Below, piece by piece: positions 1 through 9,137 of a DNA stretch of 64,000 nt. A program made the position numbers and the translations under genes. The stretch covers positions 3,903-67,902 of the forward strand of contig CAKUHB010000011.1 of NCBI GenBank assembly GCA_934655875.1, written 5' to 3'. Source of the stretch: an uncultured Oscillospiraceae bacterium (lineage in GTDB: Bacteria > Bacillota > Clostridia > Oscillospirales > Oscillospiraceae). The notes under the pieces are model-generated. The model searched no databases and was not told the origin of the DNA. It worked only from the letters and a program-made list of their open reading frames with translations. The stretch's first letter is position 1. The number at the start of each line of letters is the position of its first letter.

Positions 1-2214
1 AAGCACGTGCCGAAGCGGATGGTCTATGCTTTGTGGCTGGTGGTGCTGCTGAAGCTCTGCCTGCCGGGAGCGCTGTTCTCCCTGCCGGTGCTTCCGGCAG
101 AGCCTGCGGCGGCTCCAACGCAGCATGCAGCGCTTCCGGCGCAGGCTGCACCGGTGCCCGCACAGGCCGCGGCACAGCCGCAGGTTTCCGTGCGGCAGCC
201 GGCTTCTCCTGTGCCGTCGGCACCAGAGCCGCTGACGACGGCACAGATTTTTCAGATCGTCTGGGTGGGCGGCAGCACGCTGCTGGGGCTCTGGATGCTT
301 AGCACGTGGCTGGTGTTCACGGTTCGGCTGCGCAAAAATCGCCGGTTTCTCGGCAGGCACGGCAGGACGCGCATTTTTGTTTCCGATACGGTTCAATCGC
401 CGTGTCTGGCCGGTCTCGTTCCGGCGGTCTATCTGACGCAGGGTGCGCTGCAAACGGATGCGTCCGAATTGATCCTGCGCCATGAGCTCACACATCTGCG
501 GCATCTGGATTTCCTTTGGTCGTTCTGCCGGACAGCGGCGGTGATCGTCTACTGGTGGAATCCATTCATCTGGCTCGCCGCGATCGTCTCCAAGCGCGAC
601 GCGGAGCTGGCATGCGACGAAGCCGTCGCCGCGACGCTCTCATCCGCGCAGCGGCTTGCCTACGCGAGAGCCATTCTGGCGCAGGCGCCGCGCAGGGCGG
701 CAGCCCTGAGCCTTGCCGGGCCGCCGGTCAAGGAGCGCATTGTGTTTCTGACGAAAAAGCAGCGCACGAGCGTCCTGTGCGTCATTCTTGCTGTGCTGCT
801 CGTCGTGACTGCTGCCGGCTGCTCGTTTGCGGAGCTGACGCAGCAGAAAACGGCAGAGATCACGCTGCCGGAAAACGCTCCGGTCACGGCGGAACCAGCG
901 GATACACCGATTGAGCAGGACGCCCCGGCGGATCTGCCGGTCAAGCAGGAAACGCCGCTGCTTGTCAACGACGGAAGCTATGATACGTCGCAGCCTTTAC
1001 AGGACTGGGAGCTGACGCGCGCCGACGGCGTGCAGACCGGCATGACGCAGGCGCAGGTCGAAGCGATCACGGGGCCGCTCACCGAGAATGAAAACGGCAT
1101 CTTAATGGATCGTCAGAACATTTCCTATAACTTCTGGGATCGCAGCGAAAGCGAAAGCGAACCAAAGCTGACCGAAATGACCTGGATCGCGGAGGTGGCA
1201 AACGATGCGCTTGTCTATACGACCTCGCAGGACGTGCCTGCCTTCCGCGGCATCTGCCTCGGCGATACGATCGACGAAGTATTTGATCAATTCCCCTGTA
1301 CCGACCGCGAGCTCAAAAGATGGGAGACACAGTATGTCTACGGCTACGAGGGCGCGGACAATTACGCAGTTCTGCACCTCATCGCCGACAGCTACTACAC
1401 GCTTGATTTCTTTGTCCAAGGTCAGTGGCGCGTGTCTATCCGCTTTTCCCGTGTTCAGCAGCGCGTGTTCCAAATCCAAATTTATGCCGAAACGTACTGG
1501 CAAGATATGAGTCAGGCAGGAGAAGAGATGGCCGCCCGGGCACAGACCATGACGCTGACCGTTTCGTCCGGCGAGAAATACACGCTGTCCGACGCGGATA
1601 CGGCAGCCGTGGAGGAGATCTACTCCGACGATTCCATGAGACCCGGCGGATGGGAGTCCGTATGCGTGTATCAATTTGACATCCGGAATTGCAGCTACCG
1701 GCTGGATGAAACGTTTGAGCTTGCGGAGACGGTCGTGCGGATCGATGCAGAGCACTACGAATATTACATGAAGCGTCTCACAAGCGACGAATCGGAGACG
1801 ATGAGAACGCTCATTGACCGGTACCGGCCAAACGCGCTTCAGCCCGTCCTCCTGCGGAGCGTGACCGGGACTTCAGTCACAGCCGAACACATTATCCTGC
1901 TCAGTTCCTATCTTGAGGAGGATCTGCAGACGCTCAACGATCTGTACATCCCGCCGGAGGACTATCAATACGGATATTATTATCGAAGGATCTCCAACAA
2001 AACTTACACCTATACGGTCGACCCGGACGCGCCTGTCACGATCTATGATGTCTCGCAGGTCTATGGCGCGGGCGAAGACCGGCTGTATACCTTTGAAATC
2101 TGGCAGGATTTCGTCACGGCTGTGCAGGCCGACGAGGGGCTGCTCATCCAGCCCTATGTGCTTACCATACAAAATGGCGTTGTAACGAAGCTCGAGGAGA
2201 AATTTTATAATTAA
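1..2214 (+). CDS. M56/BlaR1-type membrane metalloprotease sensor (5' end outside window)
   Basis: The reading frame is open to base 1; by comparison with the paralogue at 2630, about 23-25 N-terminal residues lie outside the window. Visible parts are membrane segments, a Pro/Ala/Gln-rich loop, a zinc-protease motif HELTH followed by LRHLD, a downstream AELACDEA helix with the third metal ligand, and a last membrane segment ending in AAGCSF near base 830. M56 proteins of this kind (BlaR1, MecR1) sense a signal outside the cell and cause cleavage of a BlaI-type repressor, which is encoded next door. The remaining ~450 residues form an ectodomain that I do not recognise; it shows no penicillin-binding SxxK module. 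The beta-lactam signal of classical BlaR1 is therefore not supported. Confidence 0.88.
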   Translation, partial: KHVPKRMVYALWLVVLLKLCLPGALFSLPVLPAEPAAAPTQHAALPAQAAPVPAQAAAQPQVSVRQPASPVPSAPEPLTTAQIFQIVWVGGSTLLGLWMLSTWLVFTVRLRKNRRFLGRHGRTRIFVSDTVQSPCLAGLVPAVYLTQGALQTDASELILRHELTHLRHLDFLWSFCRTAAVIVYWWNPFIWLAAIVSKRDAELACDEAVAATLSSAQRLAYARAILAQAPRRAAALSLAGPPVKERIVFLTKKQRTSVLCVILAVLLVVTAAGCSFAELTQQKTAEITLPENAPVTAEPADTPIEQDAPADLPVKQETPLLVNDGSYDTSQPLQDWELTRADGVQTGMTQAQVEAITGPLTENENGILMDRQNISYNFWDRSESESEPKLTEMTWIAEVANDALVYTTSQDVPAFRGICLGDTIDEVFDQFPCTDRELKRWETQYVYGYEGADNYAVLHLIADSYYTLDFFVQGQWRVSIRFSRVQQRVFQIQIYAETYWQDMSQAGEEMAARAQTMTLTVSSGEKYTLSDADTAAVEEIYSDDSMRPGGWESVCVYQFDIRNCSYRLDETFELAETVVRIDAEHYEYYMKRLTSDESETMRTLIDRYRPNALQPVLLRSVTGTSVTAEHIILLSSYLEEDLQTLNDLYIPPEDYQYGYYYRRISNKTYTYTVDPDAPVTIYDVSQVYGAGEDRLYTFEIWQDFVTAVQADEGLLIQPYVLTIQNGVVTKLEEKFYN

Positions 2215-2246
2215 CAGGACATCATCCACGACAGGAGGGACAAAGC

Positions 2247-2636
2247 ATGGAGCATATCCGGTTATCGGACGGAGAATGGAAGCTGATGAAGACGCTCTGG
2301 GCCAGACAGCCGCAGACGATCGCGGAGCTGGTGGCCGCGCTTGCCGCGGAGACCGGCTGGACGAAGGCGACGATCTTCATGATGCTCAAGCGGCTGATCG
2401 CCAAGGGTGCGGTCACGATGGACGACAGCGGAAAATTTCAGGAATACAGCGCGGCCATCACCTATGCCGACGTGGAGCCGGAGGAGACGGAGTCGTTTCT
2501 GACGAAGGTCTACGGCGGGAGCGTGGGGATGATGGTTTCGAGCCTTGTCGGACGCGGCGCGCTGTCGGAGCAGGAGATCCGGGAATTGAAAGCCATATTG
2601 GACGCGGCGGAAAAACAGGAGGAGACGCCATGCTGA
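2247..2636 (+). CDS. blaI: BlaI/MecI/CopY-family repressor
   Basis: 129-residue winged-helix repressor with the family's usual opening (LSDGEWKLMKTLW) and recognition-helix region (TKATIFMMLKRL). BlaI proteins bind as dimers to TACA/TGTA dyads and are inactivated by proteolysis triggered by a partner M56 protease. A strong AGGAGG site lies about 7 bases before the ATG. The stop overlaps the start of the next M56 gene (ATGCTGA), so the two are translationally coupled. It is the only BlaI between two M56 genes and may serve both. No clear TACA/TGTA operator is visible in the 32 bases before it; the operator may sit upstream of the window. Confidence 0.93.
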   Translation: MEHIRLSDGEWKLMKTLWARQPQTIAELVAALAAETGWTKATIFMMLKRLIAKGAVTMDDSGKFQEYSAAITYADVEPEETESFLTKVYGGSVGMMVSSLVGRGALSEQEIRELKAILDAAEKQEETPC

Positions 2637-5578
2637 GAGATGCTTTGACGGTTTCGGCGCTGATCGCGGCGGTTCTGCTGGTGCGGGCGGTATTCAAAAG
2701 CCGCGTGCCGAAGCGGATGGTCTATGCTTTGTGGCTGGTGGTGCTGCTGAAGCTCTGCCTGCCGGGGACGGCGATCTTCCTGCCGGTGCTGCCGGCGGAA
2801 GAATCGATGGCACCGGTGCAGCAAGTCGAGCCAGAAACGCCTGTGCAGGCCACGCCTGCTGTGCAGCAGCCTGCGCAGGCCGTGACGCTGCCGCAGACGC
2901 CTGTGCAGCAGCCTGTGCAGACGATAACACAGCCGCAGGAAGCGGCAAAGCCGGCAGCAGCGCCGCTCGTGACCGCGCCGGTGCTGCTGGTCTGGTTCGG
3001 CGGCAGTGTGCTGCTGGGGCTTTGGCTGCTTGTCACGTGGCTGGTCTTTACGGTTCGGCTGTATCATGACCGGCAATTGCTTGGCAGGCGCGGGCGGACG
3101 CGCATTTATGTCTCCGGCAGCGTGAAATCGCCGTGCCTGGCCGGGCTTTTCCCGGCAGTCTATCTGACCGCGGACGTGCCGCAGTCGGACGCGGCGGAGC
3201 TGATCGTGCAGCACGAGCTGACGCATCTGCGGCATCTGGATCCTTTGTGGTCGCTCTGCCGCACGGCGGCGGTCATTATATACTGGTGGAATCCGTTCAT
3301 CTGGCTCGCCGTAATCGTCTCCAAGCGCGACGCAGAGCTGGCGTGCGACGAAGCTGTCGCCGCGACGCTCTCTTCGGAGCAGCGGCTTGCCTACGCGAGA
3401 GCAATTCTGGCGCAGGCCCCGCGCAAGGCGGCGGCCATGAGCCTTGCCGGGCCGCCGGTCAGGGAGCGCATTGTGTTTTTGTCGAAAAAGCAGCGCACGA
3501 GCGTCCTGTGCGTGCTGCTCGCGCTGCTTCTCACCGTGACGGCTGCCGGGTGCTCGTTTACACGGTTGACGGCCAAAAACGAAGACCCGGAGGCCGCACA
3601 TCAGGAAGCGCTGAAAAGCGTCCTGAAGACCGACGTTTCACTCACGCAGGAGCAGATCGACGCGGTCAACGACGCCTTTACCTATGACACGTCTGGCAAG
3701 GATGAGACGCTCGGGCATTTCGCCGTCAACGGCTTCTTCACCTCGACGTATGAGGACGTGCGCGAGCTGAACCTCAAGGAGTTCCTCGCGTATTTCGGTG
3801 AATGCGGCGAGGAGGATATTTCGGAAGAGGAGTTTGCCCAGCTGAAAGACAAATGGGTCGACTTCAAGGCTGAACGCCTGGAGGATTTCCCGCTGCCGAT
3901 CCACCGCTATCCGGCGTCGGCGGTCGAGGGCGTCCTGCGGCGCTTCGCGGGCATCGGTCTTGCCGATCTCAAGGATATGCAGGAGCCGTTCTCCGGCTAT
4001 ACGTATCTGGAAAGCACGGATGCATTCTATAACACCACCAGCGACTATAACCCCGGCGACTTTACCTGCACCTTCGGCTCGATCGACGCGTTCGGGGAAT
4101 ATGTGCAGCTCTATGGCCGGTCGAGCCGCTTCCCCGGCGAGGTCATGCTGCGGCTGGAGAAGGACGGCGAAAGCTGGTACATCAAGTCCTTCATCGTTGA
4201 GATCCCGGCAAGCGAACTGCCGCCGGAGACCGCCGTCATAACAGATCCGAGTTACCCGCTCAGTCTTCTTCTCACGCAGGAGACGGCCATGCGGAAGGAC
4301 GCGTCGGACACTGCGGAGCTCTGCGACAGCTGGCCCTTGCAAGAGGGCGAATACGTCCAGGCGCTGACCGAGCAGACGGTGGATGGGGAGCTGTGGTATC
4401 TGGTCGATTGCACGCCGTTTGACACACCTGCGGACACGCGCGGCTGGGTCAGGGCGGATGTGACTGAGCCGTACACGGTGCGGAACATGTGGGACTGCAC
4501 CGCGCCCCTGTACTTAGTTGACGGCGCGCAGTATTATGACGGGACAGGCGAACACACACTGACGGACGCCGACCCGCGCGGGCCGTACCGCATCACGAGC
4601 TATGATGAAGCGAATTACCGCTACCATCTCAGCGGCACGGGCGGTTCGGAGATCGAGATCGGCGGTCTTGACATGATCCAGTTCCCCGCCCTGCCTTCGG
4701 ACGATGCAGAGACGATCGGCTATCAGGTGCAGCAGAAGCTGGCCTATGCGCGCTGGAACCATGCCATGACAGAGGACTATGAGGATCAGATCCGCAGCTT
4801 TGAAGCCGCGGATTACCGCGACGGCTGGGGTGTGGGGCAGTATCCGCACTATTATAAGGCGCTGGCGGATTTCTTCGTCTCCACGCCGGAGCAGCGCGGC
4901 TACCTCGCAGACGACGCAGTCTGGACACGGGACATGATGGCGGACGGACTGATCATGCGGGTGAATATGACGCAGGGCGAAACGGGGATGTCGCTTTATT
5001 ATTCCGTTGTGACGCACGATCTGTGTGTTGCGCCGGATGAGCTGCTGGGCGACGAAAATGAAGCCGTCCTGTCCGCGGCCGAATGGTTCCGGACGAACGT
5101 CTCTGAAAACAACGACGGCAGGAATCTCTATGCCATGCTGCTGACCAGCTCCTATCGGGATCCGCGGGAGATCGACCTGTCCAAGCTGTTTTATAACGGC
5201 CTTTATGACGACTCCAACGTGATCACCGAGGAGGAGCGCGCAGCCGTCAGTCAGGAAAATCCGCTGGCAGATCATCTGGATCTCATAAAAATCACGCGCA
5301 CGCAGATGGACAAGGCGCTGCAAACACTCACAGGTCTCACACTGGACGAAACGGAGAAGGTCGGACTTGACCAGTTTGTGTACTTAAAGGACTTTGACGC
5401 GTATTATCTGGTACACAGCGACGCGATCGACCCGCGCTGCCGCATGCTCTCGGCCAGCCGGAACGCGGACGGCAGCGTGAACCTCATCTGCAAGCGCGAC
5501 ACGGGAAGCGCCGCCGTCCTGCTGCTCCGGACGATCACCGGCTGGCAGATCACGGCGAACGAGCTGTTCCCGGAGTAA
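2630..5578 (+). CDS. M56/BlaR1-type membrane protease with a long ectodomain carrying an SH3-like segment
   Basis: 982 residues from the ATG overlapping the blaI stop; longer upstream reading in this frame only runs through blaI. Order: N-terminal membrane helix, second helix, a Pro/Gln/Val-rich loop (about residues 62-105), further helix, zinc motif H195-E-L-T-H199, AELACDEA motif, and a terminal helix ending AAGCSF near residue 310. A ~670-residue presumed extracellular part follows. Within it, about residues 545-615, the pattern of a variable loop, QEGEYVQAL, a DGELWYLV strand and a GWVRADV strand resembles a bacterial SH3-type domain. The first ~310 residues are nearly the same as the gene at 1-2214, but the ectodomains are unrelated. 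The response regulator gene starts 15 bases after its stop. Confidence 0.88.
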   Translation: MLRDALTVSALIAAVLLVRAVFKSRVPKRMVYALWLVVLLKLCLPGTAIFLPVLPAEESMAPVQQVEPETPVQATPAVQQPAQAVTLPQTPVQQPVQTITQPQEAAKPAAAPLVTAPVLLVWFGGSVLLGLWLLVTWLVFTVRLYHDRQLLGRRGRTRIYVSGSVKSPCLAGLFPAVYLTADVPQSDAAELIVQHELTHLRHLDPLWSLCRTAAVIIYWWNPFIWLAVIVSKRDAELACDEAVAATLSSEQRLAYARAILAQAPRKAAAMSLAGPPVRERIVFLSKKQRTSVLCVLLALLLTVTAAGCSFTRLTAKNEDPEAAHQEALKSVLKTDVSLTQEQIDAVNDAFTYDTSGKDETLGHFAVNGFFTSTYEDVRELNLKEFLAYFGECGEEDISEEEFAQLKDKWVDFKAERLEDFPLPIHRYPASAVEGVLRRFAGIGLADLKDMQEPFSGYTYLESTDAFYNTTSDYNPGDFTCTFGSIDAFGEYVQLYGRSSRFPGEVMLRLEKDGESWYIKSFIVEIPASELPPETAVITDPSYPLSLLLTQETAMRKDASDTAELCDSWPLQEGEYVQALTEQTVDGELWYLVDCTPFDTPADTRGWVRADVTEPYTVRNMWDCTAPLYLVDGAQYYDGTGEHTLTDADPRGPYRITSYDEANYRYHLSGTGGSEIEIGGLDMIQFPALPSDDAETIGYQVQQKLAYARWNHAMTEDYEDQIRSFEAADYRDGWGVGQYPHYYKALADFFVSTPEQRGYLADDAVWTRDMMADGLIMRVNMTQGETGMSLYYSVVTHDLCVAPDELLGDENEAVLSAAEWFRTNVSENNDGRNLYAMLLTSSYRDPREIDLSKLFYNGLYDDSNVITEEERAAVSQENPLADHLDLIKITRTQMDKALQTLTGLTLDETEKVGLDQFVYLKDFDAYYLVHSDAIDPRCRMLSASRNADGSVNLICKRDTGSAAVLLLRTITGWQITANELFPE

Positions 5579-5593
5579 GAAAGGAAACCACAC

Positions 5594-6262
5594 ATGCAGA
5601 CCATTTGGATCATTGACGATGACGCCGCGATCGGCGATCTGGAACAGGAGCTGCTGGAGCGCGCGGGCTATGCCGTGCGGCGCGCCTACTCTGGGACGGA
5701 AGCGCTGCTGCTTCTGAAGGACAGCCGCCCCGATCTGGTTCTGCTCGATCTGATGCTGCCGGGGCTATCCGGCGAGGAAGTTCTGCCGCAGCTGCGGGGG
5801 ATCCCGGTCATCGTTGTCAGCGCGAAGGCCGCCGTGCAGGATAAGGTCGGGCTGCTGCTCGGCGGCGCGGCGGATTATCTCACCAAGCCGTTTGACACGG
5901 CGGAGCTGCTCGCGCGCGTGGCCGTGCGGCTGCGGGAGCATGCGGCGTCTTCGCCCGGCTGCGTCTATACCTGCGGCCGGCTTTCGCTCGACACGGCTTC
6001 GCACACGGTGCTTGCTGCGGGCGAAGCGGTCCTGCTGACACGGACGGAGTATGCCATTTTGAAGCTTCTGATGCAGAATCCGGGGCAGGTGCTGGCGAAG
6101 TCTGTCCTACTCGACCGCATCAGCGCCGATACGCCGGACTGCACGGAAAATTCGCTCAAAACCCATATCAGCAATCTGCGTGGCAAGCTGCGGGACGCGG
6201 CCGGCTGGGACTATGTGGAGGCAGTCTGGGGCATCGGTTTTCGCCTGAAGCCGGAATCTTAA
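5594..6262 (+). CDS. OmpR-family response regulator
   Basis: 222 residues: receiver domain with acidic pocket D8-D10, phospho-acceptor D52 (LVLLDLMLPG), the conserved Ser in VIVVSAKA and Lys in YLTKPFD. A winged-helix DNA-binding domain follows (LLTRTEYAILKLL, and KTHISNLRGKLR near the end). Its partner is most likely the histidine kinase at 8093, with the ABC transporter genes between them. This arrangement is typical of systems in Firmicutes that sense and export antimicrobial peptides. It starts 15 bases after the M56 gene, so it may be co-transcribed with it. A set of TTAACC-type repeats just after its stop is the likely binding site. Confidence 0.92.
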   Translation: MQTIWIIDDDAAIGDLEQELLERAGYAVRRAYSGTEALLLLKDSRPDLVLLDLMLPGLSGEEVLPQLRGIPVIVVSAKAAVQDKVGLLLGGAADYLTKPFDTAELLARVAVRLREHAASSPGCVYTCGRLSLDTASHTVLAAGEAVLLTRTEYAILKLLMQNPGQVLAKSVLLDRISADTPDCTENSLKTHISNLRGKLRDAAGWDYVEAVWGIGFRLKPES

Positions 6263-6316
6263 CCGTTTCTGGAAGCTTTTCTTAACCGTTTTCTTGACCT
6301 TTGCCTGATAGTATAC
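6258..6316 (+). promoter_or_regulatory. Direct repeats and probable promoter ahead of the ABC transporter genes
   Basis: Three related hexamers occur in one direction: TTAACC at 6259, TTAACC at 6282 and TTGACC at 6294, each followed by a T-rich stretch. The spacings of 23 and 12 bases are about two turns and one turn of DNA, as expected for OmpR-type regulators. A TATA-like -10 region (GATAGTATAC, 6307-6316) follows, without an ideally spaced -35, which suits an activator-dependent promoter. The site lies between the regulator gene and its presumed target. Confidence 0.55.
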
Positions 6317-6343
6317 GGGCGATCAAGCAAAGGAGGTACTTCA

Positions 6344-7258
6344 ATGGAATACGTGCTTGAAACAACTGCGCTTTGCAAGCGCTACCGGGACTTCACAGCG
6401 CTGCATGGTCTGGATATGCACATCCCCAAGGGTTCCATTTATGGTTTCGTTGGGCGCAACGGCGCTGGCAAAACGACGCTTATCCGGCTCATCTGCGGTT
6501 TGCAGGCGCCGACCAGCGGGAGCTTCACGCTCTACGGCGTGAAGCATACCGACGCCGCGATCGGGCGCTGTCGCCGCAGAATGGGCGCGGTGGTAGAAAG
6601 CCCGGCGATCTATCCGGATATGACTGCAGAGGAAAACCTGCGCCAGCAGATGCTTGTGCTTGGGCTTCCGTCCGACGATGGGCTCCAGGCGCTCCTGCAT
6701 CTGGTGGGACTCGGCGATACCGGGCGGAAACGGGTAAAAAACTTTTCCCTCGGCATGCGGCAGCGGCTGGGCATTGCTGTGGCACTGGCAGGAAATCCCG
6801 ATTTTCTGGTACTTGACGAGCCGGTCAACGGCCTTGACCCGGAAGGAATCATCGAGATGCGCGAGCTGATCCTGACGCTCAACCGCGAGCATGGGATCAC
6901 AGTCCTCATTTCCAGCCACATTCTCGACGAGCTGTCAAGGCTGGCCACCCACTATGGCTTTATTGACGGCGGACATATGATCCGGGAAATGCGGGCGGAG
7001 GAGCTGGAAGCACACTGCCGCAAGTGCGTCTGCATCGAAGTCAGCGACACAAAGGTACTGACCCGCGTGCTGGACACCATGCGCGCCGAATACCGCATCA
7101 CGGACGATTCTCACGCGGATATCTACACCGAGCTTCCCGTGACAGAGCTTGTATTGGCGCTGGCAGAAAACCACTGCACAGTGCGCAGCATCAAAGAACG
7201 CGGAGAAAGTCTCGAGAGCTTCTATATGAATCTGATTGGAGGTGCGCGCCATGCGTAA
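6344..7258 (+). CDS. ABC transporter ATP-binding protein (antimicrobial-peptide type)
   Basis: 304 residues. Walker A is GRNGAGKT (residues 38-45), the signature is FSLGMRQRL, Walker B is FLVLDEPVNGLDP, and an SSHILDEL switch follows. The single ATPase of this CcmA/BcrA-like family pairs with a membrane partner, here the gene that overlaps its stop by 8 bases (ATGCGTAA). The C-terminal ~90 residues form the extra domain usual for BcrA/NatA-type subunits. Start chosen at the ATG after AAAGGAGG. Likely role: removing a peptide or other envelope-active compound, under control of the flanking two-component system. Confidence 0.9.
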   Translation: MEYVLETTALCKRYRDFTALHGLDMHIPKGSIYGFVGRNGAGKTTLIRLICGLQAPTSGSFTLYGVKHTDAAIGRCRRRMGAVVESPAIYPDMTAEENLRQQMLVLGLPSDDGLQALLHLVGLGDTGRKRVKNFSLGMRQRLGIAVALAGNPDFLVLDEPVNGLDPEGIIEMRELILTLNREHGITVLISSHILDELSRLATHYGFIDGGHMIREMRAEELEAHCRKCVCIEVSDTKVLTRVLDTMRAEYRITDDSHADIYTELPVTELVLALAENHCTVRSIKERGESLESFYMNLIGGARHA

Positions 7259-8081
7259 ATTGCTCCGGGCGAATTTTTCCCGTCTGCGGCACGACCGTGC
7301 GTTCTGGCTGCTGATGACGCTGATGGCGTTCTTCGGCATTTCCATGTCGATCGTCAATGCTGTCCATGCCCGACAGGACGGCGAGATCTGGGTCATGGAT
7401 TACACGCTGCTCATCTATATCATTCTTGCGCCGATCCTGAACGCGGTTCTGGTCGCACTGTTCATCGGAAATGACTACTCCAGCGGCACCATGCGCAACA
7501 AGCTCATCGCCGGCCACCGGCGCAGCTGCATCTATCTGGCTGATCTGCTGGTCTGCTGCTGCGCCGGGATCTGCCTGTGTCTGGCCTTTTTCCTCCCGCA
7601 GGCAGGTCTCGGACTGCTGCTGAAGGGAGAATTGAATGTCGCCCCGACCGCACTGCTTGCCTATATCGGGATGAGCTTTGCACTGATCCTTGCTTTTACG
7701 GCGCTTTTCACACTGATCGCCATGCTGTGCCAGAACAAGGCACACACGACGGCAGGCTGCATTCTGCTGGCTTTTGCCTTGCTGTTCGCCGGTGTCTACA
7801 TCTCCTCTACGCTGGACGAGCCGGAGTACCTGTCTGCATATTCCTTTACCGAGAATGGCGTAACCGTAGACGAACCGGAACAGAAAAACCCCTATTACAT
7901 CAGCGGTACAAAGCGGCAGGTCTATGAATTTCTGCTGGATCTCCTGCCGGGTGGACAGGTAATCCAGATCAGCGAGATGGGCGCGCAAAAGCCGGCGATG
8001 CTTGTGCTGTATGATGGACTCATTCTGCTTCTGGTAACCGGGTTCGGAATGATCTTCTTCCGGCGCAGAGATTTAAGATAA
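7251..8081 (+). CDS. ABC-2-type permease subunit
   Basis: 276 residues, rich in hydrophobic segments (about six), starting MRKLLRANFSRL. The ATG at 7251 lies 8 bases inside the end of the ATPase gene and is preceded by GGAGGTG. An in-frame TTG upstream is less likely. It has the topology of ABC-2 permeases: helix 1 after a basic N-terminus, a large extracytoplasmic segment before the last helix (about residues 183-250), and a basic tail (FFRRRDLR). It is the membrane partner of the ATPase at 6344. Confidence 0.82.
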   Translation: MRKLLRANFSRLRHDRAFWLLMTLMAFFGISMSIVNAVHARQDGEIWVMDYTLLIYIILAPILNAVLVALFIGNDYSSGTMRNKLIAGHRRSCIYLADLLVCCCAGICLCLAFFLPQAGLGLLLKGELNVAPTALLAYIGMSFALILAFTALFTLIAMLCQNKAHTTAGCILLAFALLFAGVYISSTLDEPEYLSAYSFTENGVTVDEPEQKNPYYISGTKRQVYEFLLDLLPGGQVIQISEMGAQKPAMLVLYDGLILLLVTGFGMIFFRRRDLR

Positions 8082-8092
8082 GGAGTCTGTAT

Positions 8093-8983
8093 ATGGAGCT
8101 TTGGAGTATCGTTCTGGCTGCCGCGCTCGCACTGGTGAGCATTGGACTGCTGGCGGCGCTGCTTTCACTGCGCGCCGCGCTGAAAGAGACCGCACTGGAG
8201 CTGGATGAAAAGCTCCGCACAGACACCAATACCCTGATCTCCATTTCCACCGGCGATCAAGCCGCCCGCGCGCTTGCCGCGCAGATCAATGTTCAGCTCC
8301 GGGCGCTCCGCAAGGAGCGCCTGCGGCTGCAGCAGGGCGACCATGCCCTACAGGACGCTGTGACCAATCTCTCGCACGACCTGCGCACACCGCTGACGGC
8401 CATCTGCGGGTATCTCGACCTTCTCGATCAGGAGCCGCACACCGAAAACGCCCGGCGCTATCTCGCCGTCATCCGCGAGCGCACCGGCGCCATGCGTGCC
8501 ATGACGCAGGAGCTGTTCCAATATTCTCTCGTCAGCTCCACCGCCGACGCACTGACGCCGCAGGCGGTCTGCGTCAACAGCATTCTGGAGCAGAGCCTTG
8601 CGGGGTTTTACGGTGTTCTGTCCGCCCGCGGCATCACGCCGGAGATCGAGCTGCCGGAGGAACCGGTCGTGCGGCAGCTGGACGCCGCCGCGCTGCGGCG
8701 GGTCTTTGACAATATCCTGAGCAACGCTGCAAAGTACACGGACGGCGATCTGTCCGTCCGCCTGACGCAAGATGGCCGCGTCACGATCGCCAACCGCGCG
8801 CAGAAACTTGACCGCGTGCAGGCCGGGCGGCTGTTTGAGCGCTTTTTCACCGTGGAGACCGCCAGCGGCTCCACCGGTCTCGGCCTGTCCATCGCAAAGC
8901 TGCTGACAGAAAAAATGGGCGGCCGCATCTCGGCAGCCTATGAAAACGAGACCCTGCAGGTCTTTGTGGAATTTCCGCAATGA
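8093..8983 (+). CDS. Sensor histidine kinase with one N-terminal membrane segment
   Basis: 296 residues. A single hydrophobic segment (residues 5-27) is followed directly by a coiled linker, the dimerisation/phospho-acceptor box with H95 (NLSHDLRTPLTAI), the N box (NILSNAAKYT) and the G box (GSTGLGLSIAKLL). There is no extracellular sensing domain. In related Firmicute systems such kinases take their signal from the neighbouring transporter, and the permease gene ends 12 bases upstream. It most likely phosphorylates the regulator at 5594. Confidence 0.9.
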   Translation: MELWSIVLAAALALVSIGLLAALLSLRAALKETALELDEKLRTDTNTLISISTGDQAARALAAQINVQLRALRKERLRLQQGDHALQDAVTNLSHDLRTPLTAICGYLDLLDQEPHTENARRYLAVIRERTGAMRAMTQELFQYSLVSSTADALTPQAVCVNSILEQSLAGFYGVLSARGITPEIELPEEPVVRQLDAAALRRVFDNILSNAAKYTDGDLSVRLTQDGRVTIANRAQKLDRVQAGRLFERFFTVETASGSTGLGLSIAKLLTEKMGGRISAAYENETLQVFVEFPQ

Positions 8984-8990
8984 CCGCGCA

Positions 8991-9027
8991 AACCGCCGGA
9001 AACGATGTCCGTTTCCGGCGGTTTTTC
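8991..9027 (+). terminator. Rho-independent terminator after the kinase gene
   Basis: Thirteen-base perfect stem (AACCGCCGGAAAC / GTTTCCGGCGGTT) with a seven-base loop, followed by TTTTCTCTTG, 8 bases after the stop codon. Confidence 0.93.
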
Positions 9028-9064
9028 TCTTGTATAAAAAATTATACAAAATTAAAGAAAAAGA

Positions 9065-9093
9065 TTGACATCCGCAGAAGATGGTGATATAAA
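9065..9093 (+). promoter_or_regulatory. Sigma-A-type promoter for ridA
   Basis: TTGACA (9065-9070), 17-base spacer, TATAAA (9088-9093), inside an AT-rich stretch, about 45 bases before the ridA start. Confidence 0.8.
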
Positions 9094-9137
9094 AAGATAT
9101 ATAGAGAAAGAAAAAAATATACAATCAGGAGGGCGGC

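Noticed and set aside
2276..2629. 118-codon N-terminal extension of the second M56 gene
   Set aside because: It reads out of frame through blaI and lacks membrane or signal features; the ATG at 2630 has an RBS and matches the paralogue.
1..2636. Beta-lactam resistance (blaR1-blaI-blaZ) locus
   Set aside because: No beta-lactamase gene and no penicillin-binding sensor domain; only the protease and repressor parts are shared.
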